Source: JANNWF01 sp038205755 (GTDB lineage Bacteria > Pseudomonadota > Gammaproteobacteria > Xanthomonadales > Xanthomonadaceae). From it: a DNA stretch of 64,000 nucleotides. The translations under genes were made by a program, and so were the position numbers. The DNA is taken from positions 1 to 64,000 of the forward strand of contig JBBRBN010000003.1 of assembly GCA_038205755.1 (NCBI GenBank), read 5' to 3'. The notes below the pieces were generated by a model. The model saw only the letters and a list, made by a program, of their open reading frames with translations, made no database searches and had not been told where the DNA came from. Positions 24,639 to 33,846 of this stretch are shown here, piece by piece (the first letter of the stretch is position 1; each line of letters starts with the position of its first letter).

Positions 24639-25892
24639 TTAAAGCGGCGCAGTTGGCTCCAGCGCCAGCGCCTCGTCGGCACCCGGCTGCTTCGGCGGCC
24701 GACCGCCGCGTGCCTGGCCACGCCAGATCAGCCAGGCGATCAAGGTGCTGCTGGCCGCCACCACCGCCAGCGCCAGCGGGCTGGCGCTGATCCAGGGCGA
24801 GATCAGACCGGCCACCGTGGCATTGACCGACAGACTGATCACCGCCTGCAGCGACGACACCGCACCGCGCTGCAGCGGATACATGTCGAGCAGCGCCAGG
24901 GTCAGAATGGGAAACACGATGGCGATGCCAAACGCGTTGAGCGCCATCGGCATAACCGCCCACGGCAGCACGGGGCTGTCCACCGACACGGTGTAGGCCA
25001 GATTGAACAGCGCGGCGGCGGCACAGATGGCGAAACCAAGCTGAATCGACTGAGTACCATTGAGTCGGCCAGCCAGCCGCCCGGATACGAACGCACCCAG
25101 GCTGATGCCGGCGATGGTAGGTACGAAGAACCAGCCGAACTGCTGCGCATTGAGCTTGAGGATGTCGAGCACAAAGGCCGGCGCTGAGGCGATGTAGAGG
25201 AACAGCGCCGCAAAGTTGAAGCCGCCGGCAAAGGCCAGCCGGACAAACTCCGGATTGGCCAGCATCATCCGGTTGGTGGTCCACAGATGGATCGGCCGGA
25301 ACGGGCGCCGCTGCTCGACGGCGTGGGTCTCCGGCAGCCATAGCGCGGTCACCACCAACAGCAGCACCGAGAACACGGTCAGAAACCAGAATATCGCCGG
25401 CCACGGCAGCCAGGCGATGATCCAGCCGCCGATGATCGGCGCGATGGCGGGCGCGATACTGAAGGTCATCGTCACCCCTGACAGCAGCCGCTGCGCGGCA
25501 TCGCCGTCAAAACAATCCCTCACGATGGCCCGACCGACAATCAGCCCGACGCCGGCCGACACGCCCTGCAGCGCGCGGAACGCCAGCAGCTGTTCCAGAT
25601 TGGTGGAAAGCGCGCAACCGACCGAGGCCAATGCGAACAGTGCAGTACCAGCCAGCAGGATTGGCTTGCGCCCCCAGGCGTCCGACAGCGGCCCGTGCAG
25701 GACGCTGGTCAGCGCATAGGCGATCAGATAGGCGCTGATGGTCTGCTGCATGGCAAACGCCGACACCCCAAAATCGCGCGCAACATCCGGGAACGCGGGG
25801 AACAGCGTGTCAATGGCAAACGGCCCGAACATCGCCAGGGCGCCGAGAATCAAGATCAGTCGGCGCCTGGATATACCGTGCTCATTGCTCAT
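24639..25892 (-). CDS. Bcr/CflA-family multidrug efflux MFS transporter
   Basis: 417 residues with 12 membrane segments. The N-terminal half carries PFAIDTLFPAFPDVA (the Bcr/CflA DxxxPA-type motif), GPLSDAWGRKPILL (MFS motif A) and RALQGVSAGVGLIVGRAIVRD. It exports drugs or other small molecules by proton antiport across the inner membrane. It converges on the Rieske pseudogene; the stop is 36 bp away. The IS1634-like element lies 54 bp upstream of its start and may affect its promoter. Confidence 0.92.
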   Translation of the reverse strand: MSNEHGISRRRLILILGALAMFGPFAIDTLFPAFPDVARDFGVSAFAMQQTISAYLIAYALTSVLHGPLSDAWGRKPILLAGTALFALASVGCALSTNLEQLLAFRALQGVSAGVGLIVGRAIVRDCFDGDAAQRLLSGVTMTFSIAPAIAPIIGGWIIAWLPWPAIFWFLTVFSVLLLVVTALWLPETHAVEQRRPFRPIHLWTTNRMMLANPEFVRLAFAGGFNFAALFLYIASAPAFVLDILKLNAQQFGWFFVPTIAGISLGAFVSGRLAGRLNGTQSIQLGFAICAAAALFNLAYTVSVDSPVLPWAVMPMALNAFGIAIVFPILTLALLDMYPLQRGAVSSLQAVISLSVNATVAGLISPWISASPLALAVVAASSTLIAWLIWRGQARGGRPPKQPGADEALALEPTAPL

Positions 25893-25945
25893 CGCAGCAG
25901 CATATCAGCGGCGCCGACGACGGCTGTTCAAGTCCAGCGGACAGG

Positions 25946-28090
25946 CCTAGCCCATCTTCGTCGCCACTCTCGAAAACCACCTTCCAATCAATAAGATAGC
26001 GATCCGGATCTTGGCGTAAGGCACTACACGGCGTCATTCACAAGTCACGTTCCTGCTTGAACAGGCGCTTCTTGGTGCCACCGGGTTTGTCGTTAAGCCC
26101 GAGTGCGCGGTAGATCGCTGCGGCTTCGGCGTCTGGCGTGGTCGCCTTGCGGACATGCAGAGTGCCGCCGGCGGCGGCGTTGAAGCTGGCGGTGATGCGC
26201 TGCTGCTGGGCCAGGGTCTTGCGGATCGTGTTCCAGCTGGCGTCGATGCCCTGCGCTTTGAGCGTGCGACGCAGGAACTGCACGCACTGGTAGGCCAGCA
26301 CCGAAATCCACAGGTGTGCGCGGCAGCGGTTGTCGAGGCGATGGTAGATCGGCCGCAGGCCAAGCTCGGACTTCAGCGAGCGGAAAACCGCTTCGAGTTC
26401 GGTCAGCTGGACGTAGGTCCGCCACAGGGTTTCGCCATCGAGGTCGGTGGCGTTGCTGCGGATCACATAGTGGCCGGGCAGGTCGGCCTTGCTATTCGGT
26501 GCCGGTGTGTACTGGTAGCGGATCGCGGTGGCGTTGTCACCGTCGACATCCACATCAATGACGTAGTGCCGGGCGACGCTCGGATAGGCCTGCCGCAGGC
26601 GGCCGATCCGCTGGTGGACCTTATCTGCGCGCTTGCTGCGCCGCGGCAGGCTCAGGCCGGCGGCCAGCGCCGCGAGCTTGGCTTCGAAGCGGGTGCGCTT
26701 TTGCGTCGTCATCGCCGCTTCTTTCAATTCGCGATCAGGCGAATGGCAGATCAGGCGCACGTCGTCGCTGTCGTCGGTCGGCGCGATGCGCTGCCAGTAG
26801 ATTGGCGCGCCACTCGCCGTCTCGAGGGTCTGCGCGGCCTGCTCGATATCGCCTCGGTCGCCCGCTTCGCGGGACGCCTTCACTGGCGCTCGGTCACGGC
26901 TCATCACCAGATAGCGGTAGCCGTGCTCCCGCAACCAGGTGAGATTGGCTTCCGAGACGATGCCACGATCCAGCACCACCAGCGCGCCAGCGGGAGCGTC
27001 CAATCCCTTCAGCATGATCGGCAGGCTGATCTGTTCGCGCACGTTGCCGGCGAACACCTGTGACCGCCGTACGAACCCGGCGCCATCGAGCACCATGCCC
27101 AGCGTGATCAGCGGCGCATCGCTGCGCTTCTCCTTGGAGTGGCCGCGTTTGGCCGACGGATTGCCGTGCGCCAAGCCCTCGAAATAGGTGTTGGTCAGGT
27201 CATACAGCGCAATCGTGTCGCACAGCCCAAATACCTCGCGAATCCGCTGATGCAGCGCGGTCTCCATTGCATCGTGCTGCCGCCACAGCGCATCGGCCAC
27301 GTGGTACAGGCGGGTCAGCGACACCCGCTCGAAGTCGAAGCCCCACAACTCACCCAGCGCGCTGTGCCGTTGCAGCCACGCATGGGTGGCGCGCTCGGAG
27401 GCCGGCTTGGCCATCCGCGCGACAATCTGACCGACCGCGGCCGCCAGCGAGATCCGGTTGAACCCGGCCGTGCGCAGGGTGTGGGCGATGCCAAGCTGCT
27501 CGATCGCGTGCAACGCCAGCGCTTCCACGCCGACTGAGCGGCCATCGCGCAGCTCCAGAGTGTCGGCGTGCACCAGGTCGGCCGATGCGTCCGGCGGCGC
27601 CGCGACCGCCACATGCGACGGCACCTGCAGATCAAGCTCGGCGGTGGCCGGCCCTGCCGCTTCATCGCCGCGTGGCACCGCCGGCCGGGGTTGCTCGACC
27701 CGACCCACGCCCGCCGCCGCACGCGGCTGCAATTGCTCGGCATAGCGCTGCACGGCCTGCTCAAGCGCTGGCGGCACCGTCGTCGGGGCCATCGACGCTT
27801 GCGGCGAGAGCACGTCACTGAGCCGGGTGCAGAACAGCGGCCACTGTTCCGCCGGCACATCGAAATGCCGGCCGAGATTGAGCAGCGTCACCTGCTTCAC
27901 CCGACCATCGACGCGCTCCGAGCGCACCAGTCGGTGGGTGAAGTAAGGCTCGCCGGACAAGCGAGTGCGGGTTTGAGTGCGGCGTACGAACATGCACCGA
28001 ACCCTACCGCATGACAGCTGATAATGGAATAGGTCTGCGAACGATTATGGCACTACGCTAGAAAATCGAGAATGACGAAGATGGGTTAGG
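25946..28090 (-). mobile_element. IS1634-like insertion sequence
   Basis: About 2.1 kb bounded by imperfect inverted ends: CCTAGCCCATCTTCGTC at 25946 on the plus strand and CCTAACCCATCTTCGTC at 28090 on the minus strand (16 of 17 match). One intact transposase gene lies inside. No target-site duplication is obvious; the right end runs straight into a palindromic repeat (TTAGGTCGG shared). The family name comes from the transposase and is likely, not certain. Confidence 0.7.
26038..27993 (-). CDS. IS1634-family-like DDE transposase
   Basis: 651 residues, ATG 27993. N-terminal FTHRLVRSERVDGRVKQVTL typical of this IS4-superfamily branch; DDE core with ALVVLDRGIVSEANL (about 335-350), a central insertion rich in charged residues, and YVQLTELEAVFRSLKSELGL (about 525-545) providing the catalytic Glu in a YREK-like helix, then RPIYHRLDNRCRAHLWISVL. 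No frameshift or early stop, so it may still be active. It moves the surrounding element. Confidence 0.85.
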   Translation of the reverse strand: MFVRRTQTRTRLSGEPYFTHRLVRSERVDGRVKQVTLLNLGRHFDVPAEQWPLFCTRLSDVLSPQASMAPTTVPPALEQAVQRYAEQLQPRAAAGVGRVEQPRPAVPRGDEAAGPATAELDLQVPSHVAVAAPPDASADLVHADTLELRDGRSVGVEALALHAIEQLGIAHTLRTAGFNRISLAAAVGQIVARMAKPASERATHAWLQRHSALGELWGFDFERVSLTRLYHVADALWRQHDAMETALHQRIREVFGLCDTIALYDLTNTYFEGLAHGNPSAKRGHSKEKRSDAPLITLGMVLDGAGFVRRSQVFAGNVREQISLPIMLKGLDAPAGALVVLDRGIVSEANLTWLREHGYRYLVMSRDRAPVKASREAGDRGDIEQAAQTLETASGAPIYWQRIAPTDDSDDVRLICHSPDRELKEAAMTTQKRTRFEAKLAALAAGLSLPRRSKRADKVHQRIGRLRQAYPSVARHYVIDVDVDGDNATAIRYQYTPAPNSKADLPGHYVIRSNATDLDGETLWRTYVQLTELEAVFRSLKSELGLRPIYHRLDNRCRAHLWISVLAYQCVQFLRRTLKAQGIDASWNTIRKTLAQQQRITASFNAAAGGTLHVRKATTPDAEAAAIYRALGLNDKPGGTKKRLFKQERDL

Positions 28091-28145
28091 TCGGCCGGGC
28101 TGCAAATCCGTCTGCGCGGCCGACCTAAGTCCGACAGGCTGCTAG
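28086..28145. repeat. REP-like palindromic repeat, copy 3, truncated by the IS end
   Basis: TTAGGTCGGCCG (28086) pairs with CGGCCGACCTAA; the right arm continues GTCCGACAGGCTGCTAG to 28145. The matching outer left arm (CTAGCAGCCTGTCGGAC) is missing because the IS terminus stands there. The minus-strand methyltransferase stop (TAG, 28144-28142) lies in the terminal CTAG. Confidence 0.75.
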
Positions 28146-29026
28146 CTTTCGCTGCGCGAGCCGCGCGCGTTTTCGTTGGCTCTCCAGCCGATAATGAACG
28201 GCTGTGCCGATCCCAAGTAGCCAAACGCCGGACTCCAGCAGCTGACCACCTGCACCTGCGCCAAACCTGCGTCACGGAAGGTGTCGAGCAAGTCCCAGCC
28301 GAACTCCTGGAAGCACAGCACTCCGTCGGCGCTGAGCGGGTCGCCGTGATACTGCGCAGGCAACAGGTGCTCGATCACTCCGTCATCCCCCATGCGGGCA
28401 CGGACGCTGGTGTCCGGCGCCTGCATGCTGAAAGGGGCGGTCAGGATCAGCAGGCCACCCGGCTGCAGTACGCGAACAAACTCCCGCACGGCGGCGCGAT
28501 AGTCCGGCACGTGCTCGAGCACATCGAAACTCAGCAGCGCGGCGTAGGTTGCATCCGCAAACGACAGCCGCGTGACGTCTTCGTGGCGGATTTCCCGACC
28601 GCGCCACTGACAGAGATCGCCGGGGGCGGTCGAAGGCGAAACAAACTCACTGCCCACGGTCAGCGGCTCAAGCTCAAGGATGCTGCGAAACAGATCGGTG
28701 GTCTGCTCGGTAATATAGATCGGGCCCGGCGGTCGCGGCAGACTTCGGAACAGCTGAAGCGACGCCCGCCAGCGATTGATCAGGCCGCAGTTTTCGCAGG
28801 CCAGCGACTCCCGCCAGTTGGGCTCGGCAACGTCGATCTGCCGGAAGCTGAAGCGCCGGACCGCCTGGCAGCCCACGCAGTACCCTTCCAGGCACTTTTT
28901 CTTCGCGTCGAGCAGGGTCCTCTCGAACGCCGTCTGTCCCAGCCACTCTTGCCCGAGTTGGTGCGCAACTTGGTTGACCGCATCCAGTGACGCCCACTCC
29001 TTGAACCCATGTGGCAATAGAAGCAT
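28142..29026 (-). CDS. Class I SAM methyltransferase with N-terminal zinc-ribbon-like motif
   Basis: 294 residues. Cys50, Cys53 (CVGC) and Cys77, Cys80 (CENC) form a likely zinc site. From about residue 110 follows a methyltransferase type-11 fold with LLSFDVLEHVPDYRAAVREF (acidic loop and motif post-I region), VLQPGGLLILTAPFS, and a C-terminal beta hairpin. The family methylates small molecules or sugars; genes like this often belong to surface-polysaccharide loci, but none lies adjacent here. The stop codon falls within a palindromic repeat, so the native C-terminus may have been altered. Confidence 0.8.
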   Translation of the reverse strand: MLLLPHGFKEWASLDAVNQVAHQLGQEWLGQTAFERTLLDAKKKCLEGYCVGCQAVRRFSFRQIDVAEPNWRESLACENCGLINRWRASLQLFRSLPRPPGPIYITEQTTDLFRSILELEPLTVGSEFVSPSTAPGDLCQWRGREIRHEDVTRLSFADATYAALLSFDVLEHVPDYRAAVREFVRVLQPGGLLILTAPFSMQAPDTSVRARMGDDGVIEHLLPAQYHGDPLSADGVLCFQEFGWDLLDTFRDAGLAQVQVVSCWSPAFGYLGSAQPFIIGWRANENARGSRSES

Positions 29027-29170
29027 TGAGGTCTGATCGGCCAGCGGGGAGGACGGACGAGACTAGCGGCAGACGCCGCAAGCGTCCATCACCGGCAGAT
29101 GCAACGGCGCCAGACTGGCGTCCTGCTGGCGCCAGCGCCGATAATGCCGTTTCGCTGCAGGAACACGCGC

Positions 29171-30532
29171 ATGGCTGAAACCGCTCGCCACGACAAAGCC
29201 GCGCGTCAGCTCAAGCTGCTCTCGCAGGCGCTCGACTCGGGCCGGCTGGGGCCGGTGCGGCGGCTGGTCAACACGCTGTCGCCGGCGGAGATCGGCAACC
29301 TGCTCGAGTCGCTGCCGCCGGGCAAGCGCGAGATCGTCTGGGGACTGGTCGACTCCGAGGACGACGGCGAGGTGCTGGTCTACGTCGGTGAGGAGGTCCG
29401 CGAAAGTCTGATCGCGGACATGGATCCCGACGAGCTGGTCGCGGCGGTCGAAGATCTCGACATCGATGATCTCGCTGACCTGGTCGATGACCTGCCCGAC
29501 CAGGTCATTGAGGAGGTCCTGAAGTCGATGGACCGGGAGAACCGCGAGCGCCTTGAGCAGGTGCTTTCGTATCCGGAAGATTCGGCCGGCCGCCTGATGA
29601 ACCCCGACGTGGTGACGGTGCGCGCCGACGTCAGCGTCGACGTGGTGCTGCGCTACCTGCGGCTGCGCGGTGAACTGCCCGAGCATACCGACTACCTGTT
29701 CGTGGTCAGTCGCCGCCACCAGTACCTGGGTCAGCTGGCGCTGTCGGCTCTGCTTACCCACGAGCCTGGAACGCCAATCAACCAGCTGATCGACGACGAG
29801 CAGCCGGCGCTCGCGGTTGACATGCCTTCGCACGAGGTCGCCCACCAGTTTTCCGACCACGACTGGATCTCGGCGCCGGTGGTCGACGGCAACAACATCC
29901 TGCTCGGTCGCATCACCATCGACGACGTGGTCGACATCATCCGCGAGCAGGCCGAGCACCAGGTGATGTCGGCTGCCGGCATGGATGAGGATGAGGACAT
30001 GTTCAGCCCGGTGCCGCGTGCGGCCCGGCGCCGCGCGGTCTGGCTGGGTATCAATCTGGCGACCGCATTTCTGGCCTCCTGGGTGATTGGCCTGTTCGAG
30101 GCGACGCTGCAGCAGGTGGTCGCGCTTGCCGTACTCATGCCGATTGTCGCCAGCATGGGCGGCATCGCCGGCACCCAGACCCTGACCTTGATGGTGCGCG
30201 GCCTGGCGCTGGGCCAGGTCGGCTTCGGCAACATGCGCGCCCTGCTCAGAAAAGAGCTTCTGGTCGGCCTGCTGAATGGGGTTGTCTGGGCGCTGGTCGT
30301 TGGGAGCGTGGCCACGCTGTGGTTCAGTGACCCGCGCATCGGGCTGGTGATTGCCGCAGCGATGGCGATCAATCTGCTGGCGGCGGCGCTCGCGGGTGTC
30401 GCCATACCGCTGCTGCTCAAGCGCCTCGCCATCGACCCGGCGCTGGCCGGCGGCGTGGTGCTGACCACGGTGACTGACGTGATCGGCTTTCTGGCGTTTC
30501 TGGGGTTGGGCACGGTGCTGCTGGTCAAGTGA
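29171..30532 (+). CDS. mgtE: Magnesium transporter MgtE
   Basis: 453 residues from ATG 29171, the usual length; the frame extends upstream to 29099 without support. N-terminal acidic superhelical domain (about 20-140), two CBS domains (about 145-270) and five TM helices (about 300-450) including PIVASMGGIAGTQTLTLMVRGLAL (in parts), the pore segment. It is a Mg2+ channel gated by cytosolic Mg2+. No Mg riboswitch was recognised in the 144-bp divergent gap in front of it. Confidence 0.93.
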   Translation: MAETARHDKAARQLKLLSQALDSGRLGPVRRLVNTLSPAEIGNLLESLPPGKREIVWGLVDSEDDGEVLVYVGEEVRESLIADMDPDELVAAVEDLDIDDLADLVDDLPDQVIEEVLKSMDRENRERLEQVLSYPEDSAGRLMNPDVVTVRADVSVDVVLRYLRLRGELPEHTDYLFVVSRRHQYLGQLALSALLTHEPGTPINQLIDDEQPALAVDMPSHEVAHQFSDHDWISAPVVDGNNILLGRITIDDVVDIIREQAEHQVMSAAGMDEDEDMFSPVPRAARRRAVWLGINLATAFLASWVIGLFEATLQQVVALAVLMPIVASMGGIAGTQTLTLMVRGLALGQVGFGNMRALLRKELLVGLLNGVVWALVVGSVATLWFSDPRIGLVIAAAMAINLLAAALAGVAIPLLLKRLAIDPALAGGVVLTTVTDVIGFLAFLGLGTVLLVK

Positions 30533-30641
30533 GTTGGCGGAGTGGGTGATCGCTGGTTGCCAACCGGTGCACGAGAGCATCTGCTTCCGCAGCGATGCAC
30601 CCGGCACGCGGCACAGCCCTCAAACGAGCCGCGCGCGACAG

Positions 30642-31334
30642 CTACGCCTTGCCACGCTCCAGCAAAGTCTGCGCCACCTTGTCGCGCAGGTATGCGGGCT
30701 GCAGCTGATCGGCGCTGATCGCCTCCCCGCGGGCATGCGCGGCCAGGGCGATGCGGGCGACGGCGGCGGCGCGTGGGAGCGCGGCGGCGTCGCAGCCGAT
30801 CAATCGCTCAGCGAGCGCGCCGCCCAGCGCCCCGTCGGCCGCCGCGAAACCGGTGCCCACCCCGCGCCAGCCGCCCAGATCCGGCACCCGCGGCTGGGCC
30901 GGAAGCAGCAGGTGCTCGTCATCGAGCGCGACTGGCAATCCGTCGGCATCGATCTCGAACGCGCCAAGATAGATTTCGCCCATCCGCGCATCAATTGCCG
31001 CCAACACCCGCTCGCCGCGGGCCGCATTGGCTGCAAGCGCCAGCGTCGCCAGGGTGGACACCGGCACGACCGGGCGATCCAGCGCCAGTGCGATGCCCTG
31101 CACCACGGCCACGGCCAGCCGCACGCCAGTGAAAGCGCCGGGGCCGCGCCCGACCGCGATCACATCCAGCTCGCTTTTGCCGATGCCGGCATCGGCCAAC
31201 AGGATGTCGATCCACGGCAGCACCAGTTCGGCGTGCCGTCGCGGGGCGATTTCGAAGCGTTCGATCACCTTGCCGTTGATCGCCAGGGCGACGCTGCAGG
31301 CTTCAGTTGCGGTCTCAAGGGCGAGCAGCTTCAT
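30642..31334 (-). CDS. tsaB: tRNA threonylcarbamoyladenosine biosynthesis protein TsaB
   Basis: 230 residues. ASKHA-type N-terminus LALETATEACSVAL, HAELVLPWIDILL and VGRGPGAFTGVRLAV are typical. TsaB partners TsaD and TsaE in making t6A37 of ANN-decoding tRNAs. Its start overlaps the helicase stop by 4 bp (ATGA), making it the last gene of the PBP1b operon. Confidence 0.94.
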   Translation of the reverse strand: MKLLALETATEACSVALAINGKVIERFEIAPRRHAELVLPWIDILLADAGIGKSELDVIAVGRGPGAFTGVRLAVAVVQGIALALDRPVVPVSTLATLALAANAARGERVLAAIDARMGEIYLGAFEIDADGLPVALDDEHLLLPAQPRVPDLGGWRGVGTGFAAADGALGGALAERLIGCDAAALPRAAAVARIALAAHARGEAISADQLQPAYLRDKVAQTLLERGKA

Positions 31335-33310
31335 GCCGAGGCCACGGTGGTGGCAGACTCGATTGCGGCCGGCGCGCGCAGAAACGCGACCACGTCGGCA
31401 AGCTCACGTGTGCGGGCAAACGGCGGCAGGCTGTTGATGAAGACGCGACCGTACGGCTTGCTGATCAGGCGGGTATCACACAGCACCAGCACGCCCCGAT
31501 CCGCATGCGTGCGGATCAGTCGGCCCGCGCCCTGCTTGAGCGCGATCACCGCGCTTGGCAGCTGCCAGTCGATGAACGGGTTGCCGCCGCGGCGGCGCAG
31601 CGCGTCCAGGCGCGCCTCCAGCACCGGATCGTCCGGCGCGGCAAACGGCAGCTTGTCGATGGCCACCACCGTGAGCGCATCGCCCGCCACATCAACACCC
31701 TCCCAGAAGCTCGCCGCGCCAAGCAACACGCCGTTGCCGGAGGTGCGAAAGGCGTCCAGCAGCGCCGAACGCGGCAGGGTGCCCTGGACGAACAGCGGAA
31801 ATGGCGTCCGCCCCTCCAGATCAGCCGCGGCCTGACGCAGCGCCCGGTGCGAAGTGAACAGCAGAAACGCGCGCCCCGCCGAGGCCTCCAACACCGGCAG
31901 CAGAACGTCAATCAGCGCCTGGCCGAAATCGCGGCTGGCCGGCTCCGGCAGCCCTTTCGGGAGATAGGCCAGCGCCTGGTTGGGGAAGTCGAACGGGCTC
32001 GGCTCGAGCAGGGTGGCGGGGTCCTCAAGGCCGAGCTGCTCGGCAAAGTGATCGAAACGTCCACCGACCGCAAGCGTGGCTGAGGTGTAGATCCACGCTG
32101 CGCCGCTTTGCTGGCGGTAGGCATGCAGTGGCCCGGCAACGTCGAGCGGCGTCTCGCTGAACACGAAGCCGCGCCCGGTCAGCTCATACCAGCGCACCGC
32201 TCCGACCAGCGCGTCGGCGTCGGCGTCCGCGCTGGGTTCGGCACTGAAGCGACGCAGCCGGCGCAGCAGATCGCTGCCGCGCTCGGCGCAAGCCTTCAGG
32301 CCGGGGCTGCGCTCGATCTGGGCGGTCAGCGCGCCATTCAGCGCGTCGACAGCGTCGATCAGCGGCTGCAGCGCGGCCACCGCCTGCGCATCGGCCAGCA
32401 GGCGCTGCAGCGCTGCGCGGCCGGGCAGCGCGTCGAGGGCAAGTCGAAACTCGCGCAGCCGCTGTTCGATCAGCTGCGCCGGGGCCTGCAGCTGCGCCAG
32501 CGCACCCGGCACGCCGCTGCATTCGGTGAGCGCGTCGCGGGCCAGATCGGACAGCTGCCGGCCCGACACGCTGACGCTGAAGAACTGCGCGGCCAGTTCC
32601 GGCAGCTGATGCGCCTCATCCAGAACAAAGGCATGGGCGCCGGGCAGTATTTCGCCAAAGCCTTCCTGGCGCAGCGCCATGTCGGCAAACAGCAGGTGGT
32701 GATTGACCACCACCAGGTCCGCCTCCTGCGCCGCCTGCCGGGCCCGCACGACGAAGCACTCGGCGTAGAACGGACACTCGCTGCCGAGGCAGTTTTCCGC
32801 CGTTGAGGTGACCTGCGGCCAGAGCATCGAGTCTTCAGCGATATCGTCCAGCTCGCTGATGTCGCCGCGCTGCGAGTGCCCGGCCCAGGCGCGGATCCGG
32901 GTCAGCTCGGCCAGCTGATAGCGGGCGGCAAAGCGGCCTTCGCTGATCGTCTGCTCCAGCCGGTAGCGGCACACGTAGTTGGAGCGGCCCTTCAGCAGCG
33001 CCGTGCTCAAACGGGCACCCAGCGCGTCGCGCACTCGCGGCAGATCGCGATGGTAGAGCTGGTCCTGCAGCGCACGCGTGCCGGTCGACAGAATCACCCG
33101 CTTGCCAGAAAGCAGCGCCGGTGCAAGGTACGCATAGGTTTTGCCGGTGCCAGTGCCGGCCTCGGCAATCAGATGGGTGCGCGACTCGATGGCGTCGGCC
33201 ACTGCCGCCGCCATGCGCGACTGCGCCGGCCGCGGCAAAAAGCCGCTGATCGACTGCGCCAGCGCGCCGCCCGCCTCCAATGCAGCGACGCTGCGACTGC
33301 TCAGTGACAT
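31331..33310 (-). CDS. DinG/YoaA-family Fe-S ATP-dependent DNA helicase
   Basis: 659 residues from ATG 33310. Walker A AEAGTGTGKTYAYL (about 45-58), four Cys of the XPD-type iron-sulfur cluster (one near 113 and three in ENCLGSECPFYAEC, about 173-187), DEAH box VLDEAHQLPE (about 231) and C-terminal motifs GVDVAGDALTVVAIDKLPF and QGAGRLIRTHAD (in parts). It unwinds DNA 5'-3'. Members linked to tsaB correspond to YoaA more than to DinG. The longer frame to 33448 overlaps the TPR lipoprotein gene and is rejected. Confidence 0.92.
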   Translation of the reverse strand: MSLSSRSVAALEAGGALAQSISGFLPRPAQSRMAAAVADAIESRTHLIAEAGTGTGKTYAYLAPALLSGKRVILSTGTRALQDQLYHRDLPRVRDALGARLSTALLKGRSNYVCRYRLEQTISEGRFAARYQLAELTRIRAWAGHSQRGDISELDDIAEDSMLWPQVTSTAENCLGSECPFYAECFVVRARQAAQEADLVVVNHHLLFADMALRQEGFGEILPGAHAFVLDEAHQLPELAAQFFSVSVSGRQLSDLARDALTECSGVPGALAQLQAPAQLIEQRLREFRLALDALPGRAALQRLLADAQAVAALQPLIDAVDALNGALTAQIERSPGLKACAERGSDLLRRLRRFSAEPSADADADALVGAVRWYELTGRGFVFSETPLDVAGPLHAYRQQSGAAWIYTSATLAVGGRFDHFAEQLGLEDPATLLEPSPFDFPNQALAYLPKGLPEPASRDFGQALIDVLLPVLEASAGRAFLLFTSHRALRQAAADLEGRTPFPLFVQGTLPRSALLDAFRTSGNGVLLGAASFWEGVDVAGDALTVVAIDKLPFAAPDDPVLEARLDALRRRGGNPFIDWQLPSAVIALKQGAGRLIRTHADRGVLVLCDTRLISKPYGRVFINSLPPFARTRELADVVAFLRAPAAIESATTVASA

Positions 33311-33327
33311 CCCGCGTCGCCGCCAGG

Positions 33328-33846
33328 CTACATGCGGACCGGCGCAGCGGTGGCGCAGCGTCGCGCCTGCTCCGCCGCCGTCTGGCCGGCGGCCGGATTG
33401 CCGCGCTCCTCGCGTGCCAGCCGCACCGTCGCCCAGCTGCGCCGGCACAGCGGCCCCAGCTTCGGACCGAGCTCGTAGGCGCGCGCAGCGACCCGCTCGG
33501 CAGCATCCAGCTGGCCATTCGCAAGCAGATATTCGGCCTGCGCCTGCAACAATGTAGGCGCGTCCGGCGACAGCGCCAGCGCCTGTTCGATAGCGCGCAG
33601 CGCGGCGGAAAAGTCGCCGCCCGCTTCGTGATTGGCGGCCTGCTGCAGCAGATCGGCAACCACCGGCTCGGCCAACGGTGAAACCTCCAGCGCGTCATCG
33701 ACATCCAGTGCCGCCTGGCGCACCTCAAGGAGCAACTCCGCAGGGGCTTTGGACAGCGGCCGCGCGGCCACCGGATCGCGCTCCGGCGCGCCGGCGCAGG
33801 CGCCCAGCAGAAGGCAGGCTGTCAACATCACGAAACGCTGGATCAC
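33328..33846 (-). CDS. TPR-containing lipoprotein
   Basis: 172 residues from GTG 33846, with GGGGAGC upstream; it overlaps the PBP1b stop by 4 bp (GTGA). Signal sequence ending in lipobox LLGAC (Cys at about 17), then tetratricopeptide-like helices (ALRAIEQALALSPDAPTLLQAQAEYLLANGQLDAAERVAARAYELGP in parts). A lipoprotein coupled to PBP1b suggests a periplasmic activator or partner of the synthase, in the manner of LpoB; that is inference, since no LpoB fold is evident. Confidence 0.75.
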   Translation of the reverse strand: MIQRFVMLTACLLLGACAGAPERDPVAARPLSKAPAELLLEVRQAALDVDDALEVSPLAEPVVADLLQQAANHEAGGDFSAALRAIEQALALSPDAPTLLQAQAEYLLANGQLDAAERVAARAYELGPKLGPLCRRSWATVRLAREERGNPAAGQTAAEQARRCATAAPVRM

